Assembly: GCF_001417955.2 (NCBI RefSeq)
Contig: NZ_LKTM01000257.1
Span: 1-58,327 of the forward strand
Direction: 5' to 3'
Origin: Mycobacterium gordonae
GTDB taxonomy: Bacteria > Actinomycetota > Actinomycetes > Mycobacteriales > Mycobacteriaceae
DNA length: 58,327 bases
This document shows, piece by piece, positions 10,140 through 19,475 of this stretch. The notes beneath the pieces were generated by a model, which saw only the letters and a program-made list of their open reading frames with translations, was not told the origin of the DNA and did no database searches. The first letter of the stretch is position 1. The number at the start of each line of letters is the position of its first letter. Both the position numbers and the translations under genes were made by a program.

Positions 10140-12140
10140 ATGGGTAGGCACAGCAAGCCCGACTCCGGGGATTCCCTGCCCGATCCCGAACCCGAGCCGT
10201 TCGACGAGCATGTCGACGAACCCGATGCCTGGGGTGCCGGGCGATTCGGTGACGAGTACGGCCAACCAGCTGGCGATGACTATCCCGAGTTCGGGTTCCG
10301 CCCGGCCGACGCGGAGCCGCCCGCGGAGCACGAGCCGACGGCCGAAGAGCCCCCGGCGACGGCTCCCCCACCGCCGCCGTTGCGGGCCAGCCACCGCGGG
10401 CTCCGGGATTGGCAGGGTGGACACCGCAGTGCCGGTGGCCGGCGCGGTGTCAGCATCGGTGTCATCGTCGCCCTGGTCACCGTCGTCGTGGTGGTCGCCG
10501 GGGTGATCCTGTGGCAGTTCATCGGCGACGCGCTGTCGCACCGTTCGCACACGGCCGCCGCGAACTGCGCCGGCGGCAAGGACGCCGTCGCGGTCCTGGC
10601 CGACCCGTCGATCGCCGACCAGGTGAAGGAGCTCGCCGACGGCTATAACAAGCAGGCGGGCCCAATCGGCGACCGCTGTGTCGACGTCACCGTCAAAGCC
10701 GCCAACTCCGACGCCGTCATCAGCGGCTTCATCGGCAAATGGCCGGCCGAACTGGGTGCGCAGCCCGGCCTGTGGATTCCGGGAAGTTCGATCTCCGCGG
10801 CCCGGCTGTCCGGTGCCGCCGGGCAGAAGATCGTCAGCGACAGCCGCTCGCTGGTGACCTCGCCGGTCCTGCTGGCGATCCGGCCGGAGTTCAGTCAGCC
10901 CCTGTCCAAACAGAACTGGGCGGCACTGCCTGGCCTGCAATCGAATCCGACGTCCATGGCGAACTGGGGGTCGCTGCGACTGGCCCTGCCGGTGGCCGGC
11001 AACGGCGACGCGTCATTCCTGGCCGGCGAGGCCATTGCCGCGGCGTCGGCACCCGCCGGCGCGCCGCCGACGGCCGGTAGCGCCGCGGTACGCACCCTGG
11101 TGAGCGGGCAACCCAAACTGCCCGACGACTCGCTGAACGAGGCGATGAACGCGTTGCTGAAGCCGGGCACGAAGGCCGAGGAGGTGGCGTCCGCCCCGGT
11201 TCACGCGGTCGTCACGACCGAGCAGCAGCTGTTCGCGCGCGGCCAGTCGATCTCGGATGCCAAGAGCAAGTTGGGATCCTGGACCCCGCCCGGCCCGGTC
11301 CCGGTGGCCGACTACCCGACGGTGTTGCTCAGTGGCTCCTGGCTGAAGCAGGAACAGACCACCGCCGCCAGCGCCTTCGCGCGGTACATGCACACCCCCG
11401 AGCAGCTTGCGAAGCTCGCGAAGGCGGGATTCCGGGTCAACGGTGTCAAGCCGCCGAGCAGCGCGGTGACCAGCTTCGCGGCCTTGCCCGCCACTTTGTC
11501 GGTCGGCGACGACGCCCTGCGCGCCACGCTGGCCGACACCATGGCCACCCCGTCGGCGGGTGTCGCCGCCACGATCATGCTCGACCAGTCGCTGCCGAAC
11601 GACGATGGCGGCGGCAAGACCCGGCTGGCCAACGTCATCGCGGCGCTGGACGGCCGGATCAAGGCGTTGCCGCCCACGGCGGTCATCGGGCTGTGGACGT
11701 TCGACGGCCATGAAGGACGCGCCGAAGTGCCGGCCGGGCCGCTGGCCGACCAGGTCAACGGCCAGCCCCGCTCGGCGGCGCTCGCGGCGGCGCTGGACAA
11801 GCAGTATTCCTCCGGCGGCGGGGCGGTGTCGTTCACCACGCTGCGCATGATCTACCAGGAGATGCTGGCCAACTACCGGGCCGGCCAAGAGAATTCGATT
11901 CTGGTGATCACCGCCGGGCCGCACACCGACCAGAGTCTGGACGGCCCCGGTCTGCAGGACTTCATCAAGAACAGCGCCGACCCCGCCAGACCCGTGGCGG
12001 TCAACGTCATCGACTTCGGCGGGGACCCGGACCGGGCCACCTGGGAAGCGGTCGCCCGGCTCAGCGGCGGCAACTATCAGAACCTGGCGACCTCCGCCGG
12101 GCCCGATCTCGGCACCGCGGTCAACAATTTCCTGAGTTAG
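10140..12140 (+). CDS. Membrane-anchored protein with substrate-binding-like and VWA-like domains
   Basis: This 666-aa orthologue of Rv1836c has an N-terminal acidic, proline-rich cytoplasmic segment (1-102), one membrane helix at about 103-127 and a large extracytoplasmic part. Residues ~140-455 look like a periplasmic solute-binding fold (AVLADPSIADQVKELADGYN). Residues ~470-666 look like a von Willebrand A domain. The MIDAS position reads DQSLP rather than DxSxS, so metal binding may be altered. The start at ATG 10140 follows AAGGAGAGG. It is 52 bp after glcB and 14 bp before the dehalogenase gene. No specific function is assigned. Confidence 0.8.
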   Translation: MGRHSKPDSGDSLPDPEPEPFDEHVDEPDAWGAGRFGDEYGQPAGDDYPEFGFRPADAEPPAEHEPTAEEPPATAPPPPPLRASHRGLRDWQGGHRSAGGRRGVSIGVIVALVTVVVVVAGVILWQFIGDALSHRSHTAAANCAGGKDAVAVLADPSIADQVKELADGYNKQAGPIGDRCVDVTVKAANSDAVISGFIGKWPAELGAQPGLWIPGSSISAARLSGAAGQKIVSDSRSLVTSPVLLAIRPEFSQPLSKQNWAALPGLQSNPTSMANWGSLRLALPVAGNGDASFLAGEAIAAASAPAGAPPTAGSAAVRTLVSGQPKLPDDSLNEAMNALLKPGTKAEEVASAPVHAVVTTEQQLFARGQSISDAKSKLGSWTPPGPVPVADYPTVLLSGSWLKQEQTTAASAFARYMHTPEQLAKLAKAGFRVNGVKPPSSAVTSFAALPATLSVGDDALRATLADTMATPSAGVAATIMLDQSLPNDDGGGKTRLANVIAALDGRIKALPPTAVIGLWTFDGHEGRAEVPAGPLADQVNGQPRSAALAAALDKQYSSGGGAVSFTTLRMIYQEMLANYRAGQENSILVITAGPHTDQSLDGPGLQDFIKNSADPARPVAVNVIDFGGDPDRATWEAVARLSGGNYQNLATSAGPDLGTAVNNFLS

Positions 12141-12154
12141 GCCGGTATCAAGCG

Positions 12155-13015
12155 ATGAACGTGGATTTCACCCCGGATCCCGAGCTGTATCCGTTCGAGT
12201 CACGCTGGTTCGACAGCTCGCGGGGCCGGGTCCACTACATCGACGAGGGTGACGGCCCGCCCATCCTGTTCTGCCACGGCAACCCCACCTGGAGTTTCCT
12301 CTACCGCGACATCATCAAGGCCCTGCGGGGCCGATTCCGTTGCATCGCACCGGATTACCTCGGCTTCGGCCTGTCCGAGCGCCCGGCCGGCTTCGGGTAC
12401 AAGATCGACGAGCACGCCCGCGTCGTCGGAGAGTTCGTCGACCACCTGGGTCTCGACGGATTCGTGACGATGGGACAGGACTGGGGCGGCCCGGTCGGCA
12501 TGGCCGTGGCGGTCGAGCGTGCCGACCGGATCCGCGGTGTCGTATTGGGCAACACCTGGTTCTGGCCGACGGATGTGTTGACCACCAAGATCTTCAGCCG
12601 GGTAATGGGCAGCCCGCCCCTGCAATGGGCCATCCTGCAACGGAATTTCTTTGTCGAGCAGATGATTCCGGCGGGGACGACGCGCAAACTCAGCCCGGCG
12701 GAGATGGAGCACTACCGGGCGGTGCAGCCGGACCCCGCTGCGCGCAAAGGTGTCGCCGAGATGCCCAAGCAGATCCTGGCCGCCCATCCCCTGCTGGAAC
12801 GACTTGGCCGGGAAGTACCGGCCAAGCTCGGCGGCAAGCCCGCCCTCTTCGTCTGGGGCATGAAGGATTTCGCGTTCCGCCCCGGACCGTCGCTGCCGCA
12901 CATGCGGGCGGCGTTCCCCGATCACGTGCTCGTCGAGTTGCCTGCCGCGAAGCACTTCATCCAAGAGGATGCGCCCGAGGAAATCGCCGCGGCGATCCTG
13001 GACCGCTTCGGTTGA
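12155..13015 (+). CDS. Haloalkane dehalogenase (alpha/beta hydrolase; Rv1833c / DmbC type)
   Basis: This family hydrolyses haloalkanes to alcohol and halide. At 286 aa it is full length. The oxyanion and halide loop HGNPTW lies near residues 40-45. The nucleophile is Asp109 in GQDWGGPVG, followed by the halide-binding Trp110. The probable catalytic acid is Asp238 (WGMKDFAF) and the catalytic His is 267 (AKHFIQED). The ATG at 12155 is 14 bp after the preceding stop. It converges on gcvB, with one base between the two stop codons. The physiological substrate is unknown; many family members have broad or weak activity. Confidence 0.88.
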   Translation: MNVDFTPDPELYPFESRWFDSSRGRVHYIDEGDGPPILFCHGNPTWSFLYRDIIKALRGRFRCIAPDYLGFGLSERPAGFGYKIDEHARVVGEFVDHLGLDGFVTMGQDWGGPVGMAVAVERADRIRGVVLGNTWFWPTDVLTTKIFSRVMGSPPLQWAILQRNFFVEQMIPAGTTRKLSPAEMEHYRAVQPDPAARKGVAEMPKQILAAHPLLERLGREVPAKLGGKPALFVWGMKDFAFRPGPSLPHMRAAFPDHVLVELPAAKHFIQEDAPEEIAAAILDRFG

Positions 13016-13016
13016 G

Positions 13017-15842
13017 CTACGCGAAGGCCTCGACCGGCGGGCAGGAGCAGACCAGGTTGCGGTCGCCGTAGGCGCCGTCGATGCGGCGTACCGGGGGCCA
13101 CACCTTGGGCCGGAATGCCTTGCCCAGCGGGTACGCGGCCTCCTCGCGGGTGTACGGGTGGTTCCACTCCGATGCCACCAGGCACTCGGCGGTGTGCGGG
13201 GCGCCGCGCAGCGGGTTGTCGTCCACCGGCCACTGTCCGGAACCGACGCGGTCGATCTCCCCGCGAATGCCGATCATCGCCTCGCAGAACGCGTCCACCT
13301 CGGCCAGGCTCTCACTCTCGGTGGGCTCCACCATCAGTGTGCCGGCCACCGGGAAGCTCATGGTCGGCGCGTGAAAGCCGTAGTCCGCCAACCGCTTCGC
13401 GACATCGTCGACCGTCACACCGGTGGCCTTGGTGATGCCGCGCAGATCCAGGATGCACTCATGGGCGACCATCCCGTTCTCGCCGGTGTAGAGCACCGGG
13501 AAGTACTCGTCGAGGCGCCGCGCGATGTAGTTGGCCGACGCGATCGCGGTCAACGATGCTGCCCGCAGCCCGTCCCCGCCCATCATCCGGATGTAGGCCC
13601 AGCTGATCGGCAGGATCGACGCCGACCCGTACGGTGCCGCGGACACCGGGTGCCCCTGGGGAAGCTCGGGAGCGTGCGGGTGGCCGGGCAGGAACTGCGC
13701 CAGGTGCGAGCGCACCGCCACCGGGCCGACGCCCGGGCCGCCGCCGCCGTGCGGGATGCAGAACGTCTTGTGCAGGTTCAAGTGGCTGACATCGCCGCCG
13801 AACTTGCCCGGCCGGGCCAGGCCCACCAGCGCATTCAGGTTGGCGCCGTCGACGTACACCTGGCCGCCGGCGTCGTGCACGGCCGCGCAGATGTCGGCGA
13901 TGTCGTGCTCGTAGACGCCGTGGGTGGACGGATATGTGATCATCAGCGCCGACAGCCGGTCCGCGTGTTCACCGACCTTGGCCCGTAGATCGTCGAGGTC
14001 GACGTCGCCGTTCTCGTGACACCCGACCACTACCACCCGCATGCCGGCCAGCGCGGCCGAGGCGGCGTTGGTGCCGTGCGCGCTGGACGGGATCAGGCAG
14101 ATGTCGCGGTGCGGTTCGCCCCGGCTGGCGTGGTAGTCGTGGATTGCCAGCAGCCCCGCGTACTCGCCCTGGGAACCCGCGTTGGGTTGCAGGGAGACGG
14201 CGTCGTAGCCGGTGATGGCGACCAGCCAGCTTTCCAGGTCACCGATCAATTGGCGCAGGCCGACGGTGTCGGACGCCGGGGCGAACGGGTGCTGACGCCC
14301 GAACTCCGGCCAGGTGATGGACTCCATCTCCGCGGCCGCATTGAGCTTCATGGTGCAGGAGCCGAGCGGAATCATGCTGCGGTCTAACGCAATGTCCTTG
14401 TCCGCCAGGGTGCGCAGGTAGCGCATCATCGACGTCTCGGTGCGGTACCGGTGGAAGGCCGGATGGGTAAGGAATTCCGATGTGCGCGTTGCGATATCGG
14501 TTCGCCGCGGCTCAGCGGCCGGCACGCCGAACGCGTCCAGCACCGCCGCGACGTGAGCGTCGGTGGTGGCTTCGTCGCAGGCGATCGACACGTGGTCGGC
14601 ATCGACGCGCCACAGGTTGATTCCCCTGTCTTTCGCCGCGGCCACCACCTCGTCGGCGCGGCCCGGCACGTGCGCCAGCACGGTGTCGAAGAAGTCGTCG
14701 TGCACCAGCGCCTCGCCCAGGGCGCCGGCGATGGTCTCGGCCTGGGTGTGCACCCGGCGCGCGATGGCGGTCAAACCCTCGGGGCCGTGATAGCTGGCGT
14801 ACATGGCGGCCATCACGGCCAGCAGGACCTGCGCGGTACAGATGTTGCTGGTGGCCTTGTCGCGGCGGATGTGCTGTTCACGGGTTTGCAATGCCAGGCG
14901 GTATGCGTCATTGCCGTCGGCGTCTTTGGACACCCCGACCAGGCGTCCTGGCAACTGCCGGGCGTGCTTGGTGTGCACCGCCAGGTAACCGGCGTGCGGG
15001 CCGCCGAATCCCATTGGCACGCCGAACCGTTGGGTGGTGCCGAAGGCGACGTCGGCGCCGATCTCGCCGGGCGGTGGCAGCAAGGTCAGGGCCAGCAGGT
15101 CGGCTCCGATGGCCACCAGCGCCCCGCGGTCGTGCGCCTGGCGCACTAGCGCGCTCCAGTCCGTGATCCGCCCGCTTGCCCCGGGCAGCTGGGCGATCAC
15201 CCCGAAGAAGTCGCCGTCGGGCAGCCCGTCCCGCAGGTCGGCGGTGACGATCTCGATGTTCAGCGGCTTGGCCCGGGTGGCCAGGATCGCGGCGGTCTGC
15301 GCGAATACGTCGACGTCTACGGCGAGCCGGTTCGCCGGCCCCCGGTAGGCCCGGTGCATCAGTGTCATGGCCTCGGCGGCCGCGGTGCCCTCATCGAGCA
15401 TCGAGGCGTTGGCGATCTCGAGGCCGGTGAGGTCGGTCACCATCGTCTGGAAGTTCAGCAGCGCCTCGAGGCGGCCCTGGCTGATCTCGGGCTGATACGG
15501 GGTGTACGCGGTGTACCAGGCCGGGTTCTCCATGATGTTGCGCAGCAGCACCGGCGGGGTGAGCGTGTCGTAGTAGCCCTGCCCGATCATCGACACGGCG
15601 ATCGTGTTGCTGTCCGCCAGCGCCCGCAGCTCGGCCAGTGCCTCGGCCTCGGTGGCGGCCTGCGGGAGGCCGTCCAGGCCGGGGGCGAGACCACTGGCGG
15701 TCAGTGTGTCGAGGATGCCGCTGGGCACTGCCTTGGCGGCCAGTTCGTCCAGCGAGTCGACGCCGATGACGTCAAGCATTCTCTTGACGGCCGAGCTGTC
15801 CAAGCCGATGTGCCGGTCTGCGAACGTGAAATGGTCGGACAC
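13017..15842 (-). CDS. gcvB: Glycine dehydrogenase (decarboxylating), P protein
   Basis: This pyridoxal-phosphate enzyme decarboxylates glycine and passes the aminomethyl group to lipoyl-GcvH in the glycine cleavage system. From GTG 15842 it is 941 aa, the M. tuberculosis length. The N-terminus [14 protein letters not shown] matches the family, and CAGGAGAT lies just upstream of the GTG. Both halves of the fused P protein are present. The C-terminal half carries the cofactor lysine K692 in [19 protein letters not shown] tandem glycine riboswitch sits 47 bp upstream, so expression probably rises with glycine. gcvH is about 3 kb away in another unit. Confidence 0.97.
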   Translation of the reverse strand: MSDHFTFADRHIGLDSSAVKRMLDVIGVDSLDELAAKAVPSGILDTLTASGLAPGLDGLPQAATEAEALAELRALADSNTIAVSMIGQGYYDTLTPPVLLRNIMENPAWYTAYTPYQPEISQGRLEALLNFQTMVTDLTGLEIANASMLDEGTAAAEAMTLMHRAYRGPANRLAVDVDVFAQTAAILATRAKPLNIEIVTADLRDGLPDGDFFGVIAQLPGASGRITDWSALVRQAHDRGALVAIGADLLALTLLPPPGEIGADVAFGTTQRFGVPMGFGGPHAGYLAVHTKHARQLPGRLVGVSKDADGNDAYRLALQTREQHIRRDKATSNICTAQVLLAVMAAMYASYHGPEGLTAIARRVHTQAETIAGALGEALVHDDFFDTVLAHVPGRADEVVAAAKDRGINLWRVDADHVSIACDEATTDAHVAAVLDAFGVPAAEPRRTDIATRTSEFLTHPAFHRYRTETSMMRYLRTLADKDIALDRSMIPLGSCTMKLNAAAEMESITWPEFGRQHPFAPASDTVGLRQLIGDLESWLVAITGYDAVSLQPNAGSQGEYAGLLAIHDYHASRGEPHRDICLIPSSAHGTNAASAALAGMRVVVVGCHENGDVDLDDLRAKVGEHADRLSALMITYPSTHGVYEHDIADICAAVHDAGGQVYVDGANLNALVGLARPGKFGGDVSHLNLHKTFCIPHGGGGPGVGPVAVRSHLAQFLPGHPHAPELPQGHPVSAAPYGSASILPISWAYIRMMGGDGLRAASLTAIASANYIARRLDEYFPVLYTGENGMVAHECILDLRGITKATGVTVDDVAKRLADYGFHAPTMSFPVAGTLMVEPTESESLAEVDAFCEAMIGIRGEIDRVGSGQWPVDDNPLRGAPHTAECLVASEWNHPYTREEAAYPLGKAFRPKVWPPVRRIDGAYGDRNLVCSCPPVEAFA

Positions 15843-15888
15843 GCGAAGATCTCCTGACGTAGGGCACCACTGAGTGCGGGGCCCTCTC

Positions 15889-16092
15889 CCTCTGTCTTCA
15901 CCCGCACATCGGGCGCCTGAGAGATTCGGCGCGGCAGGCGCCTTTCCCCATCGGCGGACGGTGACCAATATGGGTCGCCGTCACTTTCCAGAGGCATCGT
16001 TGTCTCGGGCGGTCCGGGTGCCTGAGAGGTTGACGGAGAGGTATTGCTCCTTCGGCGTCCGTAGCTGGCGGCCACGGAACTCTCCCGCGCGA
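15889..16092 (-). promoter_or_regulatory. Tandem glycine riboswitch upstream of gcvB
   Basis: Read on the minus strand, two aptamers are visible. Each contains the hallmark CTCTCAGGC (complement of 16020-16028 and of 15915-15923). The first also has GCCGAAGGAGCAA (complement of 16044-16056), a typical glycine aptamer core, and opens with GCGGGAGAG. The second is closed by a perfect 6-bp P1 stem formed by 15889-15894 and 15989-15994. The pair lies between the MerR gene stop (16128) and the gcvB GTG (15842), the expected place for a glycine-activated switch. The outer boundaries are approximate. No intrinsic terminator was recognised, so control could be at translation initiation. Confidence 0.93.
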
Positions 16093-16127
16093 GGGCGATG
16101 CGGAAACCAGTTTACGCCGCCGGGCAG

Positions 16128-16751
16128 CTAGCCGATCTTGCGGTCGCGGTGCTTGCGCCGGGAGGCCAGCTCGTCCTCGGGCGCAGCGATCGATTCGCCG
16201 CCGTCGGCCCGCTCACCCGGGAAGTCGGCGATGACGCCGGTCAGCTCGCGCATCGCCCCCGAGACGGCGATGCCGAACACGCCCTGGCCGCCCTGCAGCA
16301 GGTCCACGACCTCTTCGGCCGAGGTGCACTCGTACACGCTGGTGCCGTCGGAGAAGAGAGTGATGTTGGCCAGGTCCTGCACGCCGCGCTGGCGCAGGTG
16401 GTCGACCGCGACCCGGATGTTGTGCAGCGAGATCCCGGTGTCCAGAAGCCGTTTGACGATTTTGAGGACCAGGATGTCTTTGAACGAGTAAAGCCGCTGG
16501 CTGCCCGACCCGGCCGCGCTGCGGATGGAGGGCACCACCAACGAGGTGCGGGCCCAGTAGTCCAGTTGGCGGTAGGTGATGCCGGCGATCTGGCAGGCAC
16601 TCGGTCCGCGGTAACCGACCAGTTCGTCGGGCACCGAATCGTCCGGGAACAACCCGGGCTGGACGGGTTCGGCGGCGCTGTTGTTGGCTTTCGGCGCGGT
16701 GGCCGGGTTTTCAGCAAGATCCAGCTGTCCTTGACGTGGCTGCTCGCTCAC
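16128..16751 (-). CDS. resR: MerR-family transcriptional regulator (Rv1830 / ResR type)
   Basis: This 207-aa protein from GTG 16751 has a GAGAGG ribosome site about 7 bp upstream. A longer frame reaches TTG 16808 but lacks a ribosome site. A MerR winged helix begins near residue 48 (PSACQIAGITYRQLDYWART), followed by a helical segment (LYSFKDILVLKIVKRLLDTG). The C-terminal part (TLFSDGTSVYECTSAEEVVD) has no visible metal-binding cysteine cluster. It is nearly identical, from memory, to M. tuberculosis Rv1830, named resR for its link to antibiotic resilience in clinical strains; the M. smegmatis orthologue is tied to cell division. The gcvB riboswitch follows directly. Confidence 0.9.
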   Translation of the reverse strand: MSEQPRQGQLDLAENPATAPKANNSAAEPVQPGLFPDDSVPDELVGYRGPSACQIAGITYRQLDYWARTSLVVPSIRSAAGSGSQRLYSFKDILVLKIVKRLLDTGISLHNIRVAVDHLRQRGVQDLANITLFSDGTSVYECTSAEEVVDLLQGGQGVFGIAVSGAMRELTGVIADFPGERADGGESIAAPEDELASRRKHRDRKIG

Positions 16752-17015
16752 GGTGCGTCCTCTCGCCGATCGCGCTGTTGTCACTAGCTGCGGCACTGGC
16801 TGCCCCAACAGCCACGTTATCTCAGGTTCGAGTGTTTGAGAGCATACGCTGTTCGGTGGCCGCTGTGCTGTGGTCGATCATCAACTCGTCAACAAAGTAT
16901 GGCTGCCGCCCGGATCAGTCGGCGATATCTGCCAGGCGTGTCGACAATCCGTTGTGTGATATGAGACGCATCCGTGACATGTGGGGGGTACCCGCGCAAC
17001 ACGGGCGTGCGCCGG
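16752..17015 (-). promoter_or_regulatory. Intergenic region upstream of the MerR gene, no gene
   Basis: These 264 bp lie between the DUF151 gene and the MerR gene. They are less GC-rich than their surroundings. A possible minus-strand -10 (TATGCT, complement of about 16845-16850) lies about 95 bp upstream of the GTG start. No hairpin or small gene could be supported. Confidence 0.35.
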
Positions 17016-17510
17016 TCAGGTCGCCTTGAAGTCGTCCGGGGAGACGCTGTCGAGAAACTCCTTGAACTTCTCCACCTCGTCCTCACGGACGGCACTGCTG
17101 GACTCTTCGTCACCCTCGTCGGGAATCAACAGACCGGCCTGGGCGAGAACGTCCTCCTCGACGTAGATCGGGACACCGACCCGCAGGGCGATCGCGACCG
17201 AATCCGACGGCCGGGCCGACACCTTGATGTCGCGGTCGAAGATCAGGTCGGCGTAGAACGTGCCTTCCTGTAAATCGACGATGCGCACCTCTTTGAGCGA
17301 ATGCCCAAGTGCGGCAATGAGATCCCTGATCAGATCGTGAGTCAGCGGACGGGGTGGCTCCACCCCCTGTTGCTCGAGCGCGATGGCCGCGGCCTCCGAC
17401 TGGCCGATCCAGATCGGCAGATAGCGGTCACCGTTTGCCTCGCGCAGCAACAGCACCGGCTGGTTCTGGGGCTGCTCGACGCGAATGCCGACAACACGAA
17501 CTTCACCCAT
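17016..17510 (-). CDS. DUF151 / bifunctional-nuclease family protein (Rv1829)
   Basis: This 164-aa protein from ATG 17510 (MGEVRVVGIRVEQPQNQPV) equals the M. tuberculosis length. A 12-codon upstream extension is open but not conserved in form. GGAGG lies about 10 bp before the ATG. It is a single DUF151 domain with the typical blocks LPIWIGQSEAAAIAL (near residue 30) and SVAIALRVGVPIYVEEDVL (near residue 105), then an acidic tail. Plant and thermophile relatives have nuclease activity; none is established in mycobacteria. Its position between two MerR regulator genes is conserved across mycobacteria, but its role is unknown. Confidence 0.88.
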   Translation of the reverse strand: MGEVRVVGIRVEQPQNQPVLLLREANGDRYLPIWIGQSEAAAIALEQQGVEPPRPLTHDLIRDLIAALGHSLKEVRIVDLQEGTFYADLIFDRDIKVSARPSDSVAIALRVGVPIYVEEDVLAQAGLLIPDEGDEESSSAVREDEVEKFKEFLDSVSPDDFKAT

Positions 17511-17582
17511 CTGTGTCTGCCCTCCGCACGCGCTGCTGTGACTCAATTCGCCGAATACCAGCTGTCGAAGGAAGTCTAGTCC

Positions 17583-18320
17583 TCAGCGGTGCAGTACGTC
17601 GCGGACGGCGGACTTGATCAGTGAGGTGTGCAAGGTGATTGCCAGCGCGGCCACCTCTCGCGCCAGGTCGTCGGCACGGTCGCGTGCGCCGGCTTTGTCT
17701 GCCTTGACCAGCGGACCGGCGATCTGGGCGATCAGGTCCGACTGTCGGTCGGCCGCAGAACGGAACGCCCGCAGATGTCTGGGTTCGACGCCGTAATCGG
17801 CCAGCGCCCGCGCACATTGAAGAATCACCACGGCGTGTTCGTCGAAAAAACCGGCCGGGCCGGTGGTGATCACGCCGGCCTTCAGCAGGGCCGTCAGCAG
17901 CTGGTCGTCGACCCCCGACCGTTCCAGCAGGTCTTCGCGACTGAGCCGGATACGCGGCGGCGCCACGGAATCGGAGACCGCTTCGGAGCCGGCGCCGTCG
18001 GCGGCCGTGACCAATCGCGGTACGCCGTAGGGAGACCCGACCGCCGGCAGTTCCCCGTCGGGCAGCGCGTCCAGCTGAGCCCTGATCACCTTCAGGGGGA
18101 GGTAGTGATCCCGTTGCGCGGTGAGGATGAAGCGCAGCCGCGCACAGTCGTAGGCCGTGAACCTCCGATAACCCGACGCCGCGCGTTGAGGCGTCACCAG
18201 CCCTTCGGCCTCCAAGAAACGAATCTTGGAGATTGTGACGTCGGGAAAATCAGGTCGCAGCAAGTCCAGGACCGCCCCGATCGACATCCCGGCGAGCGCA
18301 GGGCTATCGGGCGCGGTCAC
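17583..18320 (-). CDS. MerR-family transcriptional regulator (Rv1828 type)
   Basis: This 245-aa protein starts at GTG 18320, with a 4-base GTGA overlap with the garA stop. An N-terminal MerR winged helix runs to about residue 75 ([15 protein letters not shown], then [20 protein letters not shown] and [15 protein letters not shown]). A helical effector or dimer domain ([37 protein letters not shown]) forms the rest. It closely matches M. tuberculosis Rv1828, a structurally characterised MerR protein without metal-binding cysteines. Coupling to garA suggests coexpression with this central-metabolism regulator. Its ligand is unknown. Confidence 0.9.
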   Translation of the reverse strand: MTAPDSPALAGMSIGAVLDLLRPDFPDVTISKIRFLEAEGLVTPQRAASGYRRFTAYDCARLRFILTAQRDHYLPLKVIRAQLDALPDGELPAVGSPYGVPRLVTAADGAGSEAVSDSVAPPRIRLSREDLLERSGVDDQLLTALLKAGVITTGPAGFFDEHAVVILQCARALADYGVEPRHLRAFRSAADRQSDLIAQIAGPLVKADKAGARDRADDLAREVAALAITLHTSLIKSAVRDVLHR

Positions 18321-18787
18321 TGGCCCCCGGATCCCCCGTCGTCGTCACCCTTGGGGCCGGTCAGGAATACCAGACGGAACTTGCCGATCTGAACTTCGTC
18401 GCCGTTGGCCAGCACGGCGGAGTCCACCGGCTCGCGATTGACGTAGGTGCCGTTCAGGCTGCCCACGTCGACGACGCTGAACTCGCCGCCTTCCAAACGG
18501 AATTCGGCGTGCCGGCGGCTCACCGTCACGTCGTCGAGGAAGATGTCGCTGTCGGGGTGCCGGCCGGCGGACGTGATGGCCTGGTCCAGCAGGAAGCGGG
18601 AACCGGCGTTGGGTCCGCGTTTGACGACCAGCAACGCCGAGCCCGCCGGGAGGCCCTCCACCCCGGACACCGAACTCTCGGTACCCGACTGAGCGGGCGC
18701 GTCCAGTTCGTTGAGGAAGTCTGCGCGGAAGACCGAGGTGGTCTCCACGGTGACTTCATCACTCTGGTCGTTATCCATTCCCGTCAC
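18317..18787 (-). CDS. garA: GarA, FHA-domain regulator of central carbon and nitrogen metabolism
   Basis: This 156-aa protein has an N-terminal tail with the PknB/PknG phosphorylation motif ETTS (T16 and T17), then an FHA domain from about residue 48. The phosphothreonine-binding residues are visible in [19 protein letters not shown] and [10 protein letters not shown]. Unphosphorylated GarA binds and restrains 2-oxoglutarate dehydrogenase and NAD-glutamate dehydrogenase and activates glutamate synthase; phosphorylation closes the switch by intramolecular binding. The GTG at 18787 is chosen because GAGGAG lies 6 bp upstream. An ATG three codons later is too far from it. It overlaps the downstream MerR gene by 4 bp. 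Confidence 0.95.
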   Translation of the reverse strand: MTGMDNDQSDEVTVETTSVFRADFLNELDAPAQSGTESSVSGVEGLPAGSALLVVKRGPNAGSRFLLDQAITSAGRHPDSDIFLDDVTVSRRHAEFRLEGGEFSVVDVGSLNGTYVNREPVDSAVLANGDEVQIGKFRLVFLTGPKGDDDGGSGGQ

Positions 18788-19043
18788 CCGCTGCTCCTCA
18801 CTGGCCGCTGTGGCGTTGTCTGACCGGGCCGTTCGGCCGGTCGCCCACTCGGATCTACCGCCTGTACTGCGCTGCTGTCCACTGCTTGAAATAACCGATG
18901 TCTTGACCGTACCGCGCACGGGTCGGCCGTGTGCCGACCCCTGCAGGATCCTAAGCCCGACATCCCGGCTTCTCCTAGATCTACCGAATCCCCCGACCGG
19001 TCCCGGATCCTGCCACGCAACGCTTTCGGGACCTTAGCAACCG

Positions 19044-19448
19044 TCATTCGGTCAGCGTGCCGCGGTACGCCTCAGCGTCGAGCAGTCCCGCGATCGCCGC
19101 GTCCAGTTCGCCGGCGTCGGCGCTGTCGACCTGGAGCTCCAGCAACCATCCTTCGCCGTAGGGATCGGAGTTGAGCAGCTGCGGTGTGCTCTCCAGCTCA
19201 CCGTTGACCGCGGACACCTTGCCCGTGATCGGGGCGTAGAGATCGGACACCGACTTCGTCGATTCCACCTCACCGAACGAGTCGCCGGCACTGAGCTCGG
19301 CGCCCACATCGGGCAACTGAACGAACACGACGTCACCCAGCGCCGACTGAGCGAAATCGGTGATCCCGACCCGAACGGTGTCTTCCGCGCTGCGGCGAAC
19401 CCACTCGTGTTCGGTGGTGTAGTGCAGATCGGACGGGATATCGGTCAC
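19044..19448 (-). CDS. gcvH: Glycine cleavage system H protein
   Basis: The 134-aa lipoyl carrier shuttles the aminomethyl group from GcvB to GcvT. The lipoylated lysine is K65 in ESTKSVSDLY, the exact family motif. The N-terminus (HYTTEHEWVRR) and C-terminal blocks (LLNSDPYGEGWLLEL) are intact. It starts at GTG 19448, preceded by CAGGATC. It lies 27 bp after the upstream DUF881 gene, so it belongs to the long minus-strand unit from secA2/pgsA2 rather than with gcvB. No riboswitch was seen in front of it. Confidence 0.96.
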   Translation of the reverse strand: MTDIPSDLHYTTEHEWVRRSAEDTVRVGITDFAQSALGDVVFVQLPDVGAELSAGDSFGEVESTKSVSDLYAPITGKVSAVNGELESTPQLLNSDPYGEGWLLELQVDSADAGELDAAIAGLLDAEAYRGTLTE

Positions 19449-19475
19449 GGTGATCCTGTTCTGGTCGGTGTTGGT

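Noticed and set aside
7886..10156. 756-codon minus-strand frame opposite glcB
   Set aside because: Mirror of a strongly conserved coding gene; its composition is typical of antisense translation and no domain is visible.
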